64,000 nt of DNA from Streptomyces flavochromogenes. GTDB taxonomy: Bacteria > Actinomycetota > Actinomycetes > Streptomycetales > Streptomycetaceae. Under the pieces are notes generated by a model that searched no databases, was not told the DNA's origin, and saw nothing but the letters and a program-made list of their open reading frames with translations. Position 1 is the first letter of the stretch; each line of letters opens with the position of its first letter. The translations under genes were made by a program, and so were the position numbers. The stretch covers positions 44,168-108,167 of the forward strand of contig NZ_JNZO01000023.1 of the NCBI RefSeq assembly GCF_000717595.1. Direction: 5' to 3'. Positions 8,228 through 19,098 of the stretch are shown one piece after another.

Positions 8228-9478
8228 GTGACCGTCATCCACATCCCCGGCTCCAAGTCCGTCACCGCCCGCGCGCTCTTCCTCGCCGCCGCGGCCGAGG
8301 GCACCACCACCCTCCTCCGCCCCCTCGTCTCCGACGACACCGAGGGCTTCGCCGAGGGTCTGACCGCCCTCGGTTACGCCGTCCGCCGCGAGAGCGACGC
8401 CTGGCACATCGAGGGCCGCCCCGCCGGCCCCGGCGCGGACTCCGCCGACGTCTACTGCCGTGACGGCGCCACCACCGCCCGCTTCCTGCCCACCCTCGCC
8501 GCCGCAGGCCACGGCACCTACCGCTTCGACGCCTCCGCCCAGATGCGGCGGCGCCCCCTCGGCCCGCTCAGCACCGCCCTGCGCGAGCTCGGCGTCGACC
8601 TGCGGCACGGAGGGCAGGAGGGGCACCATCCCCTCGACGTCCACGCCCACGGCGTGAAGGGCGGCGCGCTCACCCTCGACGCCGGCCAGTCCTCCCAGTA
8701 CCTGACGGCCCTCCTCATGCTGGGTCCGCTCACCGCCGAGGGTCTCGACATCACCGTCACCGACCTGGTGTCCGAGCCGTACGTCGAGATCACCCTCGCG
8801 ATGATGCGCGACTTCGGAGCAGAGATCGCCGAGGAGCGAACCGAGGACGGCGGCCGTACCTACCGCGTCGCCCCCACCGGCTACCGCGCCCGTGCCTACG
8901 GCATCGAGCCCGACGCCTCCACCGCCAGCTACTTCTTCGCCGCCGCCGCTCTCGCACCCGGCCGCTCCGTCACCGTCCCCGGTCTCGGCACCGGCGCCCT
9001 CCAGGGCGACCTCGGCTTCGTCGACGTGCTGCGCCGCATGGGCGCCGACGTCGACATCACCGCCACGGGCACCACCGTCCGCTCCACCGGAACCCTGCGC
9101 GGCCTCACGGTCAACATGCGGGACATCTCCGACACCATGCCGACCCTCGCCGCCATCGCGCCCTTCGCCGACGGCCCGGTCCGCATCGAGGACGTGGCCA
9201 ACACCCGGGTGAAGGAGTGCGACCGCCTCGACGCCTGTGCCGACAACCTGCGCCGCCTCGGCATCACCGTCGAGACCGGCCCCGACTGGATCGAGATCCA
9301 CCCCGGAACGCCGGCCGGGCCCGTCGAGATCGCCACTCACGGCGACCACCGGATCGTCATGTCGTTCGCGGTCACCGGCCTGCGCACAGCCGGCATCACC
9401 TTCGACGACCCCGGCTGTGTGAAGAAGACGTTCCCCGACTTCCACCGGGTCTTCGACACGTTTGTCCACACCCCGTGA
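8228..9478 (+). CDS. aroA: 3-phosphoshikimate 1-carboxyvinyltransferase (EPSP synthase), probable second copy
   Basis: This 416-residue enzyme is predicted to transfer enolpyruvate from PEP to shikimate-3-phosphate. The family signature is complete: IPGSKSVTARAL at the N-terminus, YCRDGATTARFL, LDAGQSSQYLTALL, EPDASTASYFF, the VKECDRL segment with a DISDTMPTLA motif upstream, and GDHRIVMSFAV near the end. The GTG at 8228 is used because IPGSKS starts six residues later; the N-terminus is about 15-20 residues shorter than in most primary EPSP synthases. From memory, Streptomyces genomes often encode a separate housekeeping aroA and a paralogue of this shorter type, so this is likely the paralogue. 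It lies 34 bases upstream of dxr and may be co-transcribed with it. Confidence 0.85.
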   Translation: MTVIHIPGSKSVTARALFLAAAAEGTTTLLRPLVSDDTEGFAEGLTALGYAVRRESDAWHIEGRPAGPGADSADVYCRDGATTARFLPTLAAAGHGTYRFDASAQMRRRPLGPLSTALRELGVDLRHGGQEGHHPLDVHAHGVKGGALTLDAGQSSQYLTALLMLGPLTAEGLDITVTDLVSEPYVEITLAMMRDFGAEIAEERTEDGGRTYRVAPTGYRARAYGIEPDASTASYFFAAAALAPGRSVTVPGLGTGALQGDLGFVDVLRRMGADVDITATGTTVRSTGTLRGLTVNMRDISDTMPTLAAIAPFADGPVRIEDVANTRVKECDRLDACADNLRRLGITVETGPDWIEIHPGTPAGPVEIATHGDHRIVMSFAVTGLRTAGITFDDPGCVKKTFPDFHRVFDTFVHTP

Positions 9479-9512
9479 AGACCGCACGGCGTTTGCGGCA
9501 AGAATGGGGGGC

Positions 9513-10763
9513 ATGAGCGACCGCCCCTCTCCTCTCGCCGACCCGCATATCGCCTTCGACGTCTCCGAAGGACGCCGGGACATCGTCGTCCTCGGCTCGA
9601 CCGGGTCCATCGGCACGCAGGCCATCGACCTGGTGCTGCGCAACCCCGACCGCTTCCGGGTCACCGCCCTGGCCGCCTCGGGCGGCCGGGTCGCGCTGCT
9701 CGCCGAGCAGGCGCACCGGCTGAAGGTCGCCGCGGTCGCCGTGGCCCGCGAGGACGTGGTGGAGGAGCTCCGTACGGCCCTGAAGGCGCTGTACGGCTCC
9801 GAGCCGCTGCCCGAGCTCCTCGCCGGCCCCGACGCGGCCACCCAGCTCGCCGCCTCGCCGTGCCACACCGTCCTCAACGGCATCACCGGTTCCATCGGCC
9901 TCGCGCCGACCCTGGCCGCCCTCGAAGCCGGCCGTACCCTCGCCCTCGCCAACAAGGAGTCGCTGATCGTCGGCGGCCCCCTGGTGAAGGCGCTCGCGAA
10001 GCCCGGCCAGATCATCCCGGTCGACTCCGAGCACGCCGCCCTCTTCCAGGCGCTCGCCGCGGGCACCCGCGCCGACGTCCGCAAGCTGGTCGTCACCGCC
10101 TCGGGCGGCCCGTTCCGCGGCCGTACGCGCGCGCAGCTCGCCCACGTCACCCGCGAGGACGCGCTCGCCCACCCGACCTGGGCGATGGGCCCGGTGATCA
10201 CGGTGAACAGCGCCACCCTGGTCAACAAGGGCCTGGAGGTCATCGAGGCGCACCTCCTCTACGACATCCCGTTCGACCGCATCGAGGTCGTCGTCCACCC
10301 GCAGTCGTACGTGCACTCGATGGTCGAGTTCACCGACGGCTCCACGCTCGCCCAGGCCACCCCGCCCGACATGGGCGGCCCGATCGCCATCGGCATCGGC
10401 TGGCCCGAGCGGGTCCCGGACGCGGCCCCCGCCTTCGACTGGAGCAAGGCCTCCACCTGGGAGTTCTTCCCGCTCGACACCGAGGCGTTCCCGTCGGTGG
10501 GCCTGGCCCGCCACGTCGGCGAGCTGGGCGGCACCGCCCCCGCCGTCTTCAACGCGGCCAACGAGGAGTGCGTCGAGGCGTTCCTCGACGGACGGCTGCC
10601 GTTCAACGGAATCATGGATACGGTCACAGCGGTCGTCGCGGAGCACGGCGTTCCCGCCGCGGGAACCTCCCTCACCGTGCCGGACGTCCTCGAAGCGGAG
10701 ACCTGGGCGCGAGCCCGGGCCCGAGAGCTCGCAGCGAAGGCAACAGCGGAGGCCCGCGCATGA
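9513..10763 (+). CDS. dxr: 1-deoxy-D-xylulose 5-phosphate reductoisomerase
   Basis: This is the NADPH-dependent second enzyme of the MEP isoprenoid pathway, turning DXP into MEP. The N-terminal Rossmann motif is clear ([18 protein letters not shown]). The metal and substrate loops follow: [26 protein letters not shown], the flexible loop [14 protein letters not shown], and the C-terminal [12 protein letters not shown]. It has 416 residues from the ATG at 9513. An in-frame ATG sits at 9504, but the G-run immediately before 9513 serves as ribosome binding site for the later one. The stop overlaps the next start as ATGA, indicating translational coupling to the site-2 protease, and ispG of the same pathway follows. 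Confidence 0.95.
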   Translation: MSDRPSPLADPHIAFDVSEGRRDIVVLGSTGSIGTQAIDLVLRNPDRFRVTALAASGGRVALLAEQAHRLKVAAVAVAREDVVEELRTALKALYGSEPLPELLAGPDAATQLAASPCHTVLNGITGSIGLAPTLAALEAGRTLALANKESLIVGGPLVKALAKPGQIIPVDSEHAALFQALAAGTRADVRKLVVTASGGPFRGRTRAQLAHVTREDALAHPTWAMGPVITVNSATLVNKGLEVIEAHLLYDIPFDRIEVVVHPQSYVHSMVEFTDGSTLAQATPPDMGGPIAIGIGWPERVPDAAPAFDWSKASTWEFFPLDTEAFPSVGLARHVGELGGTAPAVFNAANEECVEAFLDGRLPFNGIMDTVTAVVAEHGVPAAGTSLTVPDVLEAETWARARARELAAKATAEARA

Positions 10764-12067
10764 CCGAAATGCTCCTGTACATCCTGGGCCTCGTGCTGTT
10801 CGCCCTCGGCCTCCTCGTCTCCATCGCCTGGCACGAGCTGGGCCACCTCTCCACGGCCAAGCTCTTCGGCATCCGCGTGCCGCAGTACATGGTCGGCTTC
10901 GGCCCGACGATCTGGTCGAAGAGGCGCGGTGAGACCGAGTACGGCATCAAGGCCATCCCCGCCGGCGGCTACATCCGCATGATCGGCATGTTCCCGCCGG
11001 GCGAGGACGGCAAGATCGAGGCCCGCTCCACCTCGCCCTGGCGCTCGATGATCGAGGACGCCCGGGAGGCCTCGTACGAGGAGCTCAAGCCCGGCGACGA
11101 GACCCGGCTCTTCTACACGCGCAAGCCGTGGAAGCGCGTGATCGTGATGTTCGCCGGACCGTTCATGAACCTGGTCCTGGCGGTCGCGCTGTTCTTCGGC
11201 TCGATGATGACGCTGGGCATCGAGGGCCAGACGACGGACGTCGCCGCCGTCCAGAAGTGCGTCATCAAGCAGAGCGAGAAGCGCGAGAAGTGCGCGGCGG
11301 GCGACCCCGTCTCCCCGGCCTTCAAGGCGGGTCTGAAGGACGGCGACAAGATCGTCGCCTTCAACGGCACGCCGGTGAGCGACTGGGACACCCTGTCCGA
11401 CCGCATCCGCGACACCATCGGCCCGGCGACGGTCACCGTCGAGCGGGCCGGGCAGCGCATCGACCTGCACCCCACCCTCGTCTCCAACGAGGTGCCGAAG
11501 AAGGACGAGGACGGCAAGGTCGTCCAGCCGCTCGACTACGAACCGGCCGGATACCTCGGTTTCCAGTCCAAGACCGAGGTCGCGCCCCTCACCTTCGTCG
11601 AGACCACCGACCGCATGGGCGACCTGCTGGAGAACGGCGTCCACTCGGTGATCGCCCTCCCCGGCAAGATCCCCGGTCTGTGGGACGCCACCTTCGGCGA
11701 CGGCGAGCGCGCCGACGACTCGCCGGTCGGCGTCGTCGGCGCCGCCCGCATCACCGGTGAACTGATGACCGTCGAGGCCCCGCCGACGACGATCCTCGTG
11801 ATGTTCATGAACCTGCTCGTCGGGTTCAACGTGTCGCTGTTCCTGTTCAACATGCTCCCGCTGCTGCCGCTCGACGGCGGTCACATCGCGGGTGCCCTGT
11901 GGGAGTCCGTACGCCGTCACACGGCCCGGATCTTCAAGCGCCCCGACCCGGGCCCGTTCGACGTGGCGAAGCTGATGCCCGCCGCGTACGTGGTGGCCGG
12001 AGTCTTCGTCTGTTTCACGCTGCTCGTCCTCGCCGCCGACCTCGTCAACCCGGTGAAGATCACGTAG
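10760..12067 (+). CDS. rseP: RseP-like site-2 zinc metalloprotease (M50)
   Basis: This 435-residue membrane protease cuts substrates within the lipid bilayer, typically anti-sigma factors or signal-peptide remnants. The zinc motif HELGH (His25-His29) lies in the first transmembrane helix. A PDZ domain follows ([22 protein letters not shown]), and the third metal ligand is in the last helix group ([13 protein letters not shown]). An insert with [13 protein letters not shown] between the membrane part and the PDZ domain carries two cysteines. Placement between dxr and ispG is the usual actinobacterial order. It overlaps dxr by four bases. A perfect terminator after it suggests that ispG has its own promoter or is partly uncoupled. 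Confidence 0.93.
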   Translation: MTEMLLYILGLVLFALGLLVSIAWHELGHLSTAKLFGIRVPQYMVGFGPTIWSKRRGETEYGIKAIPAGGYIRMIGMFPPGEDGKIEARSTSPWRSMIEDAREASYEELKPGDETRLFYTRKPWKRVIVMFAGPFMNLVLAVALFFGSMMTLGIEGQTTDVAAVQKCVIKQSEKREKCAAGDPVSPAFKAGLKDGDKIVAFNGTPVSDWDTLSDRIRDTIGPATVTVERAGQRIDLHPTLVSNEVPKKDEDGKVVQPLDYEPAGYLGFQSKTEVAPLTFVETTDRMGDLLENGVHSVIALPGKIPGLWDATFGDGERADDSPVGVVGAARITGELMTVEAPPTTILVMFMNLLVGFNVSLFLFNMLPLLPLDGGHIAGALWESVRRHTARIFKRPDPGPFDVAKLMPAAYVVAGVFVCFTLLVLAADLVNPVKIT

Positions 12068-12073
12068 TCCACA

Positions 12074-12105
12074 GGGGGGCCGGACCCGGTGGTGTCCGGC
12101 CCCCC
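12074..12105 (+). terminator. Terminator after rseP
   Basis: A perfect 12-bp stem (GGGGGGCCGGAC and its complement) has an 8-base loop. Confidence 0.75.
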
Positions 12106-12170
12106 GCCCCCGGGGCGGTAACCTCGGAGACCTGAGCCCGCCGACGCACAACCTTGAGGTTGCACAAAAG

Positions 12171-13328
<1,158 letters not shown>

Positions 13329-13381
13329 GTGTTTCCGGCTCGTCCCGAAGGCCCGGTTCCTCCCGGATCCCCGGTCCCTCC

Positions 13382-13419
13382 CGAAGCCCCCTCCTCCCTC
13401 CGGGGAGGAGGGGGCTTCG
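13382..13419 (+). terminator. Terminator after ispG
   Basis: A stem of at least 16 bp (CGAAGCCCCCTCCTCC and its complement) has a short loop. It is among the strongest hairpins in the window. Confidence 0.85.
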
Positions 13420-13497
13420 TGTGCGTGGAGGGCCCCGCCACAGGCGAGAGGGGTAAAGTGCGGAGACCACGTAGAACCGTACGGTGAGGCCCCCTTC

Positions 13498-14343
13498 GTG
13501 CTGACACAACCCGCCACCCGGGTCCTCGAACCCGCCGACCTCGGCGCCGCACTCGCCGTTCTGGAGAGCGCCCCCGTCGAGAACGCCTTCGTGACCGCCC
13601 GCGTCCAGGTCGCCGGGCTCGATCCCTGGCGCCTCGGCGGCGAGATGTGGGGCTGGTACAGCGAGGGGCGGCTGCGGTCGCTCTGTTACTCCGGTGCCAA
13701 CCTCGTGCCGCTCTGCGCGACGCCCGAGGCCGTTCGCGCCTTCGCCGACCGGGCGCGCAGGACCGGCCGCCGCTGTTCCTCCATCGTCGGGCCCGCCGAG
13801 CCCACCACCGAGCTGTGGCGGCTCCTGGAGCCCAGCTGGGGCCCCGCGCGGGACGTCCGCGCCCGTCAGCCGCTGATGGTCGCCGAGGAGCCCTCCGCGA
13901 CCGTCGCGCCCGACCCGCTCGTGCGCCGCGTCCGCAAGGACGAGATGGAGGTGATCATGCCCGCGTGCGTGGCCATGTTCACCGAGGAGGTCGGCATCTC
14001 CCCGCTCGCCAACGACGGCGGACTGCTCTACCAGGCCCGGGTCGCCGAGCTCGTCGGCGCCGGCCGTTCCTTCGCCCGTATCGAGGACGGCAAGGTGATC
14101 TTCAAGGCGGAGATCGGCGCCGCCACCCGCCAGGCCTGCCAGATCCAGGGTGTCTGGGTCGCCCCCGAGCACCGCGGCAAGGGTCTCTCCGAGTCGGGCA
14201 TGGCCGCCGTCCTCCAGTACGCCCTGGCGGACGTCGCACCCGTCGTCAGCCTCTACGTGAACGACTACAACACCCCGGCGAGGGCCTCGTACCGCCGGGT
14301 CGGGTTCCAGGAGACCGGTGCCTTCATGAGCGTGCTGTTCTGA
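13498..14343 (+). CDS. GNAT family N-acetyltransferase with N-terminal DUF4081 domain
   Basis: This 281-residue cytoplasmic protein has an N-terminal half (about 1-125) with the DUF4081 layout (NAFVTARV...GGEMWGWY...LCYSGANLVPL). The C-terminal half is a GNAT acetyl-CoA domain. The acetyl-CoA motif A is visible as IQGVWVAPEHRGKGLSESGM near 214-233, and the closing motif as LYVNDYNTPARASYRRVGF. The start is the GTG at 13498, with a weak AAGTGCGGAG upstream. The substrate is unknown; the position between ispG and proS is conserved in my memory of Streptomyces genomes. A second GNAT gene follows after a gap of only 28 bases, so the two probably form a transcription unit. Confidence 0.85.
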   Translation: MLTQPATRVLEPADLGAALAVLESAPVENAFVTARVQVAGLDPWRLGGEMWGWYSEGRLRSLCYSGANLVPLCATPEAVRAFADRARRTGRRCSSIVGPAEPTTELWRLLEPSWGPARDVRARQPLMVAEEPSATVAPDPLVRRVRKDEMEVIMPACVAMFTEEVGISPLANDGGLLYQARVAELVGAGRSFARIEDGKVIFKAEIGAATRQACQIQGVWVAPEHRGKGLSESGMAAVLQYALADVAPVVSLYVNDYNTPARASYRRVGFQETGAFMSVLF

Positions 14344-14371
14344 GGACCCGGCCGCTTGTAGGGTGCGCCGC

Positions 14372-14917
14372 ATGGATGACGCAGAGATCATGATCGGGCC
14401 GGTCAATCTCGCAGCCCGGGTGGACGAGGCACTCGCCGTGCAGGCGCTCGCCTTCGGCCTGGACCAGGACGAGATCGCCGTACGCCGCCACATCGTGCTG
14501 CGCCACCTGCTGAACCCCGGCGCGCGCGCCTACGGGGCCACCACCCCCGAGGGGAAGCTCGTCGGGTTCGTGTACGGGATGCCCAACGACCGCGGGCACT
14601 GGTGGTCCACCGTCGTCGAGTCGTATCTGCGCGCCACGGGCACCGTCGACTGGCTCGACGACTCCTTCGTGATCACCGAACTCCACGTCCACCCGTCCCA
14701 CCAGGGGCGTGGTGTGGGCCGCGAGCTGATCACCACCATCACCGACGAGTCCGCCCAACCGCGCTCGATCCTCTCGGCGATCGACACCGACAGCCCGGCC
14801 CGCGGCCTCTACCGCTCCCTCGGCTACCAGGACCTCGCCCGCCAGGTGCACTTCCCGAGCGCGGTCCGCCCGTACGCGGTCATGGGCGCGGCCCTGCCGC
14901 TCAAGCGCCGGAACTGA
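14372..14917 (+). CDS. GNAT family N-acetyltransferase
   Basis: This 181-residue protein is a single GNAT domain. Motif A is seen in ITELHVHPSHQGRGVGRELI, and the C-terminal motif in DTDSPARGLYRSLGYQDL. The ATG at 14372 is preferred over an in-frame GTG at 14363, because AGGGTG lies about 8 bases upstream of the former. The acceptor substrate cannot be predicted. It follows the DUF4081 GNAT gene closely and precedes proS by 69 bases. Confidence 0.82.
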   Translation: MDDAEIMIGPVNLAARVDEALAVQALAFGLDQDEIAVRRHIVLRHLLNPGARAYGATTPEGKLVGFVYGMPNDRGHWWSTVVESYLRATGTVDWLDDSFVITELHVHPSHQGRGVGRELITTITDESAQPRSILSAIDTDSPARGLYRSLGYQDLARQVHFPSAVRPYAVMGAALPLKRRN

Positions 14918-14986
14918 TTTCTCCGACCCGGGGAGGCCCGGCTAATCTCGGGGCCATCATCCTTACCCGGCAGGAGTACGAGAACC

Positions 14987-16687
14987 ATGGCCAACGCACC
15001 GGTCCAGCGCATGTCCCAGTTGATGGCGAAGACGCTGCGCGACGACCCGGCCGACGCCGAGGTCCTCAGCCACAAGCTCCTCGTCCGCGCCGGCTACGTG
15101 CGCCGCACCGCCGCCGGCATCTGGAGCTGGCTGCCCCTCGGCAAGAAGGTCCTCTCCAACATCGAGCGCATCGTCCGCGAGGAGATGGACGCGATCGGCG
15201 CGCAGGAGGTCACCCTCCCCGCGCTGCTGCCGCGTGAGCCGTACGAGGCGACGGGCCGCTGGGACGAGTACGGCGCCGAGCTCTTCCGTCTCCAGGACCG
15301 CAAGGGCGGCGACTACCTCCTCGGCCCGACGCACGAGGAGATCTTCACGCTCCTGGTCAAGGACCAGTGCTCGTCGTACAAGGACCTGCCGGTCATCCTC
15401 TACCAGATCCAGAACAAGTTCCGTGACGAGGCCCGCCCCCGCGCCGGCATCCTGCGCGGCCGCGAGTTCCTCATGAAGGACTCGTACTCCTTCGACACGG
15501 AGGACGAGGGCCTCGCCCAGTCCTACGCCCTGCACCGCCAGGCCTACCAGCGGGTCTTCGAGCGCCTCGGCCTCGACTACCGCATCGTCGCGGCCACCGC
15601 CGGAGCCATGGGCGGCTCGAAGTCCGAGGAGTTCCTGGCCCCGGCCGAGGCCGGCGAGGACACCTTCGCCGACTGCCCGAACTGCGACTTCGCGGCGAAC
15701 ACCGAGGCGATCTCGTACGAGCTCAAGCCGGTCGACGGCTCGGCCGTCGCGGCCGCCGAGGAGATCCCCACCCCGGACACCCCGACGATCGAGACCCTGG
15801 CCGCCTCCCTCGGCGTCCCGGCCTCCGCCACGCTGAAGAACCTCCTCGTGAAGGTCGACGGCGAGATCGTCGCGGTGGGCGTCCCCGGCGACCGCGAGGT
15901 CGACATGGGCAAGGTCGAGGAGCACTTCGCGCCGGCGACCGTCGAGATGGTCACCGAGACCGACTTCGCCGAGCGCGCCGACCTCGTACGGGGCTACGTC
16001 GGCCCGCAGGGCCTGGAGAAGGTCACGTACATCGCCGACCCGCGCGTGGCGCCGGGCACCGCGTGGATCACCGGTGCCAACAAGGACGGCATGCACGCGA
16101 AGAACGTCGTCGCGGGCCGTGACTTCGAGGTCGAGGAGTACGTCGACGTCGTCGTCGTGCAGGAGGGCGACCCGTGCCCCACGTGCGGCACCGGCCTCAA
16201 GCTGGACCGCGCCATCGAGATCGGCCACATCTTCCAGCTGGGCCGCAAGTACGCCGATGCCCTCAAGCTCGACGTCCTCGGCCAGCACGGCAAGCCGGTC
16301 CGCGTGACCATGGGCTCGTACGGCATCGGCGTCTCGCGCGCCGTCGCCGCGCTCGCGGAGCAGACGGCCGACGAGAAGGGCCTGTGCTGGCCCGCCGAGG
16401 TCGCCCCGGCCGACGTCCACGTCGTCGCCGCGGGCAAGGCGCTCCAGACGGAGCTGGCACTGGAGGTCTCCGACAAGCTGTCCGCCGCGGGCCTCCGCGT
16501 CCTGGTCGACGACCGCGCGGGCGTCTCGCCCGGCGTCAAGTTCACCGACGCGGAGCTCATGGGCGTCCCGAAGATCCTGGTCGCGGGCCGCCGTGCGGCG
16601 GAGGGCGTCGTGGAGCTGAAGGACCGCCGCACGGGCGACCGCGAGGAACTGACGGTCGACGAGGCGCTCGCCCGCCTGACCGCCTGA
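14987..16687 (+). CDS. proS: Prolyl-tRNA synthetase, bacterial type with editing domain
   Basis: This 566-residue class II aminoacyl-tRNA synthetase charges tRNA-Pro. Motif 1 and motif 2 are visible ([20 protein letters not shown] and GPTHEEIFT ... [24 protein letters not shown]). The INS editing domain, which hydrolyses Ala-tRNA-Pro, fills about residues 240-400. Motif 3 ([10 protein letters not shown]) and the C-terminal anticodon-binding domain (DVHVVAAGK...[15 protein letters not shown]) are present. Length is as expected for the long bacterial form. The ATG at 14987 has the ribosome binding site AGGAG about 12 bases upstream. It ends in a strong bidirectional hairpin facing the convergent slipin gene. 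Confidence 0.96.
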   Translation: MANAPVQRMSQLMAKTLRDDPADAEVLSHKLLVRAGYVRRTAAGIWSWLPLGKKVLSNIERIVREEMDAIGAQEVTLPALLPREPYEATGRWDEYGAELFRLQDRKGGDYLLGPTHEEIFTLLVKDQCSSYKDLPVILYQIQNKFRDEARPRAGILRGREFLMKDSYSFDTEDEGLAQSYALHRQAYQRVFERLGLDYRIVAATAGAMGGSKSEEFLAPAEAGEDTFADCPNCDFAANTEAISYELKPVDGSAVAAAEEIPTPDTPTIETLAASLGVPASATLKNLLVKVDGEIVAVGVPGDREVDMGKVEEHFAPATVEMVTETDFAERADLVRGYVGPQGLEKVTYIADPRVAPGTAWITGANKDGMHAKNVVAGRDFEVEEYVDVVVVQEGDPCPTCGTGLKLDRAIEIGHIFQLGRKYADALKLDVLGQHGKPVRVTMGSYGIGVSRAVAALAEQTADEKGLCWPAEVAPADVHVVAAGKALQTELALEVSDKLSAAGLRVLVDDRAGVSPGVKFTDAELMGVPKILVAGRRAAEGVVELKDRRTGDREELTVDEALARLTA

Positions 16688-16701
16688 CGCGGGAGACGTG
16701 A

Positions 16702-16736
16702 GGGAGGGGCGGGGGCCCGAGGCCCCCGCCCCTCCC
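16702..16736. terminator. Bidirectional terminator between proS and the slipin gene
   Basis: A perfect 15-bp stem (GGGAGGGGCGGGGGC and its complement) with a 5-base loop (CCGAG) sits between two convergent genes. Confidence 0.8.
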
Positions 16737-16748
16737 GTCGTGGGACGC

Positions 16749-17705
16749 TCAGGCGCCTTCGTCGGGCGGAGCCGGATCCACCGACGCCCCCGTCAGGTCA
16801 CCCACCGGCTCCACTCCCTCGGCCGCATGGGCCGCGCCCTTCAGGTACGCGTCACTGACCGGCGGTGTCGGCGCTGTCGGCGGGGCGGGCGCTGTCGGCG
16901 GGGTGGGCGCCTCGGCGGACGCCTCGCCCACGGCGGCCGCGGACCCCATCGTCGACCGTTCCAGGAATCGCAGCAGTTCCACCGGGAACGGCAGGACCAG
17001 CGTCGAGTTCTTCTCCGCCGCCACCGCCACCACGGTCTGCAGCAGCCGCAGCTGCAGCGCCGCCGGCTGGTCGGACATGACCGCCGCCGCCTCCGCCAGC
17101 TTCTTCGAGGCCTGGAGCTCCGCGTCCGCGTTGATCACCCGCGCCCGGCGTTCCCGGTCCGCCTCCGCCTGCCGGGCCATCGAGCGCTTCATCGTCTCCG
17201 GCAGGGAGACGTCCTTGATCTCGACCCGGTCGATCTGCACGCCCCAGCCGATCGCGGGGGAGTCCAGCATCAGTTCCAGGCCCTGGTTGAGTTTCTCCCG
17301 GTTCGACAGCAGGTCGTCGAGATCGCTCTTGCCGATGATCGACCGCAGGGACGTCTGCGCCATCTGCGAGACCGCGAACTTGTAGTCCTCGACCCGGATC
17401 AGCGCCTCCGCGGCGTCGACGACCTTGAAGTAGACGACCGCGTCGACCCGCACCGTCACGTTGTCCCGCGTGATGCCCTCCTGCGCGGGCACGGGCATCG
17501 TGACGATCTGCATGTTCACCTTGTGGAGGCGGTCCACCCCCGGAACGATCATCGTGAATCCGGGCGCGCGCACGTCGTTGCGCAGCCGGCCGAAGCGGAA
17601 GACGACTCCTCGCTCGTACTGCTTCACGACCCGTGCGGCCGCCCCCGCGTACACGGCGGCCGCCGCGGCCACGCCGGCCGCCGCCACCAGCAGATCTTCG
17701 ATCAT
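16749..17705 (-). CDS. SPFH/Band 7 (slipin-type) membrane protein
   Basis: This 318-residue protein has an N-terminal transmembrane segment (about 1-22) followed by an SPFH domain. It opens with YERGVVFRFGRL and contains PAQEGITRDNVTVRVDAVVYFKV and the helical part with the ARQAEADRERRARVINA coiled-coil segment, all classic slipin motifs. The C-terminal 70 residues are Pro/Ala-rich and probably disordered. Slipins assemble membrane microdomains and often scaffold proteases; an NfeD partner is normally adjacent but is not visible here. The ATG at 17705 is chosen over the GTG at 17708 because the GGGG ribosome binding site is too close to the latter. It lies downstream of the kinase-like gene. 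Confidence 0.88.
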   Translation of the reverse strand: MIEDLLVAAAGVAAAAAVYAGAAARVVKQYERGVVFRFGRLRNDVRAPGFTMIVPGVDRLHKVNMQIVTMPVPAQEGITRDNVTVRVDAVVYFKVVDAAEALIRVEDYKFAVSQMAQTSLRSIIGKSDLDDLLSNREKLNQGLELMLDSPAIGWGVQIDRVEIKDVSLPETMKRSMARQAEADRERRARVINADAELQASKKLAEAAAVMSDQPAALQLRLLQTVVAVAAEKNSTLVLPFPVELLRFLERSTMGSAAAVGEASAEAPTPPTAPAPPTAPTPPVSDAYLKGAAHAAEGVEPVGDLTGASVDPAPPDEGA

Positions 17706-17750
17706 CACGGCCCCCTGGATTGAGCCGAACGGTACAGAAAGGGTATTCCC

Positions 17751-18650
17751 CTACAGCCAGCTCGCGAACTCCAGGAGCAGCTCGGCATCCTGCCGGCGCC
17801 CCGCCGTCAGCGCCCGCGTGCCCGACTCGACCGCGCGGAACAGCGTCCAGCCGCGCAGCCGCTCCCGGTCCAGGTCCAGGGAGTCCGCCAGCTTGTTGAC
17901 CCGCCGCCGGGCCGCCGAGGCACCCGAGGACGCGGCCACCAGGTCCTCGACCCGGTCCCGCACGAGCCGGGCGAGGTCGTACGCCCGCTCGCCGACCAGC
18001 GGCTCGGGGCCCACGGCCAGCCAGGGCGCCCGGTCACCGCCGAGCACCTTGCCCTGCCGGAAGTTCCCGTGCAGCAGCACCGTCTCCGAGGAGCCGTGGA
18101 CGAGCTCCTCGCGCGCCGCGAGCGCCGCCGTCGTCAGCTCGGCGGTTCCTGTCCCGGCCAGGTGGGGGACCATCGCCGCCGCCTGCCGGGCGGTCCGCTC
18201 GGCCACCGTCTCGAAGCCGTGCTCCGCCGCCGGTTCGACCCACAGCTTGCGTACGGTCCCGGCCGCCTCCAGCAGTGCCTTCGCCTCCGGGAGCGAGCGG
18301 AGCGAGACCTCGGGGTGCAGCCGTTCGAGGACGAGCGCGCCCTCCGCGGCCTCGTCGAGGAGCTGGACCGCGCCCCAGCCGTTCCAGTGCGCGAGCGCGT
18401 CCCGCTCCAGGTCGGGCCGGGCGAACGAGGGTGCGATCTTGAGCGCGGCGGGGGAGCCGTCGGACCGCCGGACGAGCACGACCAGGCTGCTGCGTCCGCC
18501 GGGTGCCATCACCCGTTCGCTCTCCAGGGCGGCGCGGTCGAGTACCTGATCGGCGAGCTCGGGCAGGCTCCCGAGCCATTCGGCCGCCGCGGCGTCCCCG
18601 TACGTCTCGCCGAGCGTCCTGATCAGTCGCTGCGGCGGTTCGAAACCCAT
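17751..18650 (-). CDS. Aminoglycoside/hydroxyurea phosphotransferase-fold protein, predicted pseudokinase
   Basis: This 299-residue protein aligns in its motif order with the APH(6)/hydroxyurea kinase family: an N-terminal lobe with ALKI (Lys71), an ERDALAHWNGWGAVQLL segment, a hinge ALVLERL, and the catalytic loop VLLHGNFRQGKVL. In active kinases this loop reads HGDLHxGN. Here the catalytic Asp is Asn196 and the metal-binding Asn is Lys201. The second metal Asp, normally in the IDPKP motif, is Gly214 in AVGPEP. Three key positions are therefore lost while the fold is otherwise full-length, so catalytic activity is unlikely. The C-terminal half (GERAYDLARLVRDRV) is retained. A binding or regulatory role is inference. 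It lies 45 bases upstream of the slipin gene on the same strand. Confidence 0.75.
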   Translation of the reverse strand: MGFEPPQRLIRTLGETYGDAAAAEWLGSLPELADQVLDRAALESERVMAPGGRSSLVVLVRRSDGSPAALKIAPSFARPDLERDALAHWNGWGAVQLLDEAAEGALVLERLHPEVSLRSLPEAKALLEAAGTVRKLWVEPAAEHGFETVAERTARQAAAMVPHLAGTGTAELTTAALAAREELVHGSSETVLLHGNFRQGKVLGGDRAPWLAVGPEPLVGERAYDLARLVRDRVEDLVAASSGASAARRRVNKLADSLDLDRERLRGWTLFRAVESGTRALTAGRRQDAELLLEFASWL

Positions 18651-18681
18651 GCGTACGTTGTTCCTTCGGTCGGGGCGGGGC

Positions 18682-19098
18682 TCACACCCGCTCGGCGAGC
18701 CCAGGAAAGGTTACGTCGCTGCCGCGCCAGCGGACTGCGCGTACCGCCGCCTCCCGCAGCGCGGCGGCCGCCTCGCGGCGCCGAGGGCCCTCGGTGGCCC
18801 GGACGAGGTCGGAGCAGACCCCGGCCACCCGGTCCTCGATGACGGCCGCGAGCCGTACGGCGCCGGCCGGGTCCGCGACCCGGAAGGGCAGCTCGTACGC
18901 GGCCGCCGCCACCACCGGCGTACCGCCGAGGTCGCGCACGCTCCGGCGCAGCGCGTCCCGGCGTGCCCGGTGCGCCTCGTACGCGGCGGTGGCCTCGGCC
19001 CGCCGTTCCGTCCCGATCCGGCCGCCGACGACCCCGTACCCGTACACCGCCGCGTGTTCGGCGGCCAGCGCGGCCTGGGTCGCGTCGAGGGCGCTCAT
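18682..19098 (-). CDS. Ferritin-like domain protein (DUF4439-type)
   Basis: This 138-residue, almost all-helical protein is Ala/Arg-rich. It begins ALDATQAALAAEHAAVYGYGVVGG, the E-H-x-x-Y pattern seen in ferritin-like DUF4439 proteins. There is no signal peptide, so it is probably cytoplasmic. The ATG at 19098 overlaps the stop of the upstream lipoprotein gene (ATGA), which indicates translational coupling. The two proteins share the ferritin-like helical pattern and may form a pair across the membrane. Only the Glu and His near residues 14-15 are visible as possible ligands; metal binding is not established. Confidence 0.65.
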   Translation of the reverse strand: MSALDATQAALAAEHAAVYGYGVVGGRIGTERRAEATAAYEAHRARRDALRRSVRDLGGTPVVAAAAYELPFRVADPAGAVRLAAVIEDRVAGVCSDLVRATEGPRRREAAAALREAAVRAVRWRGSDVTFPGLAERV

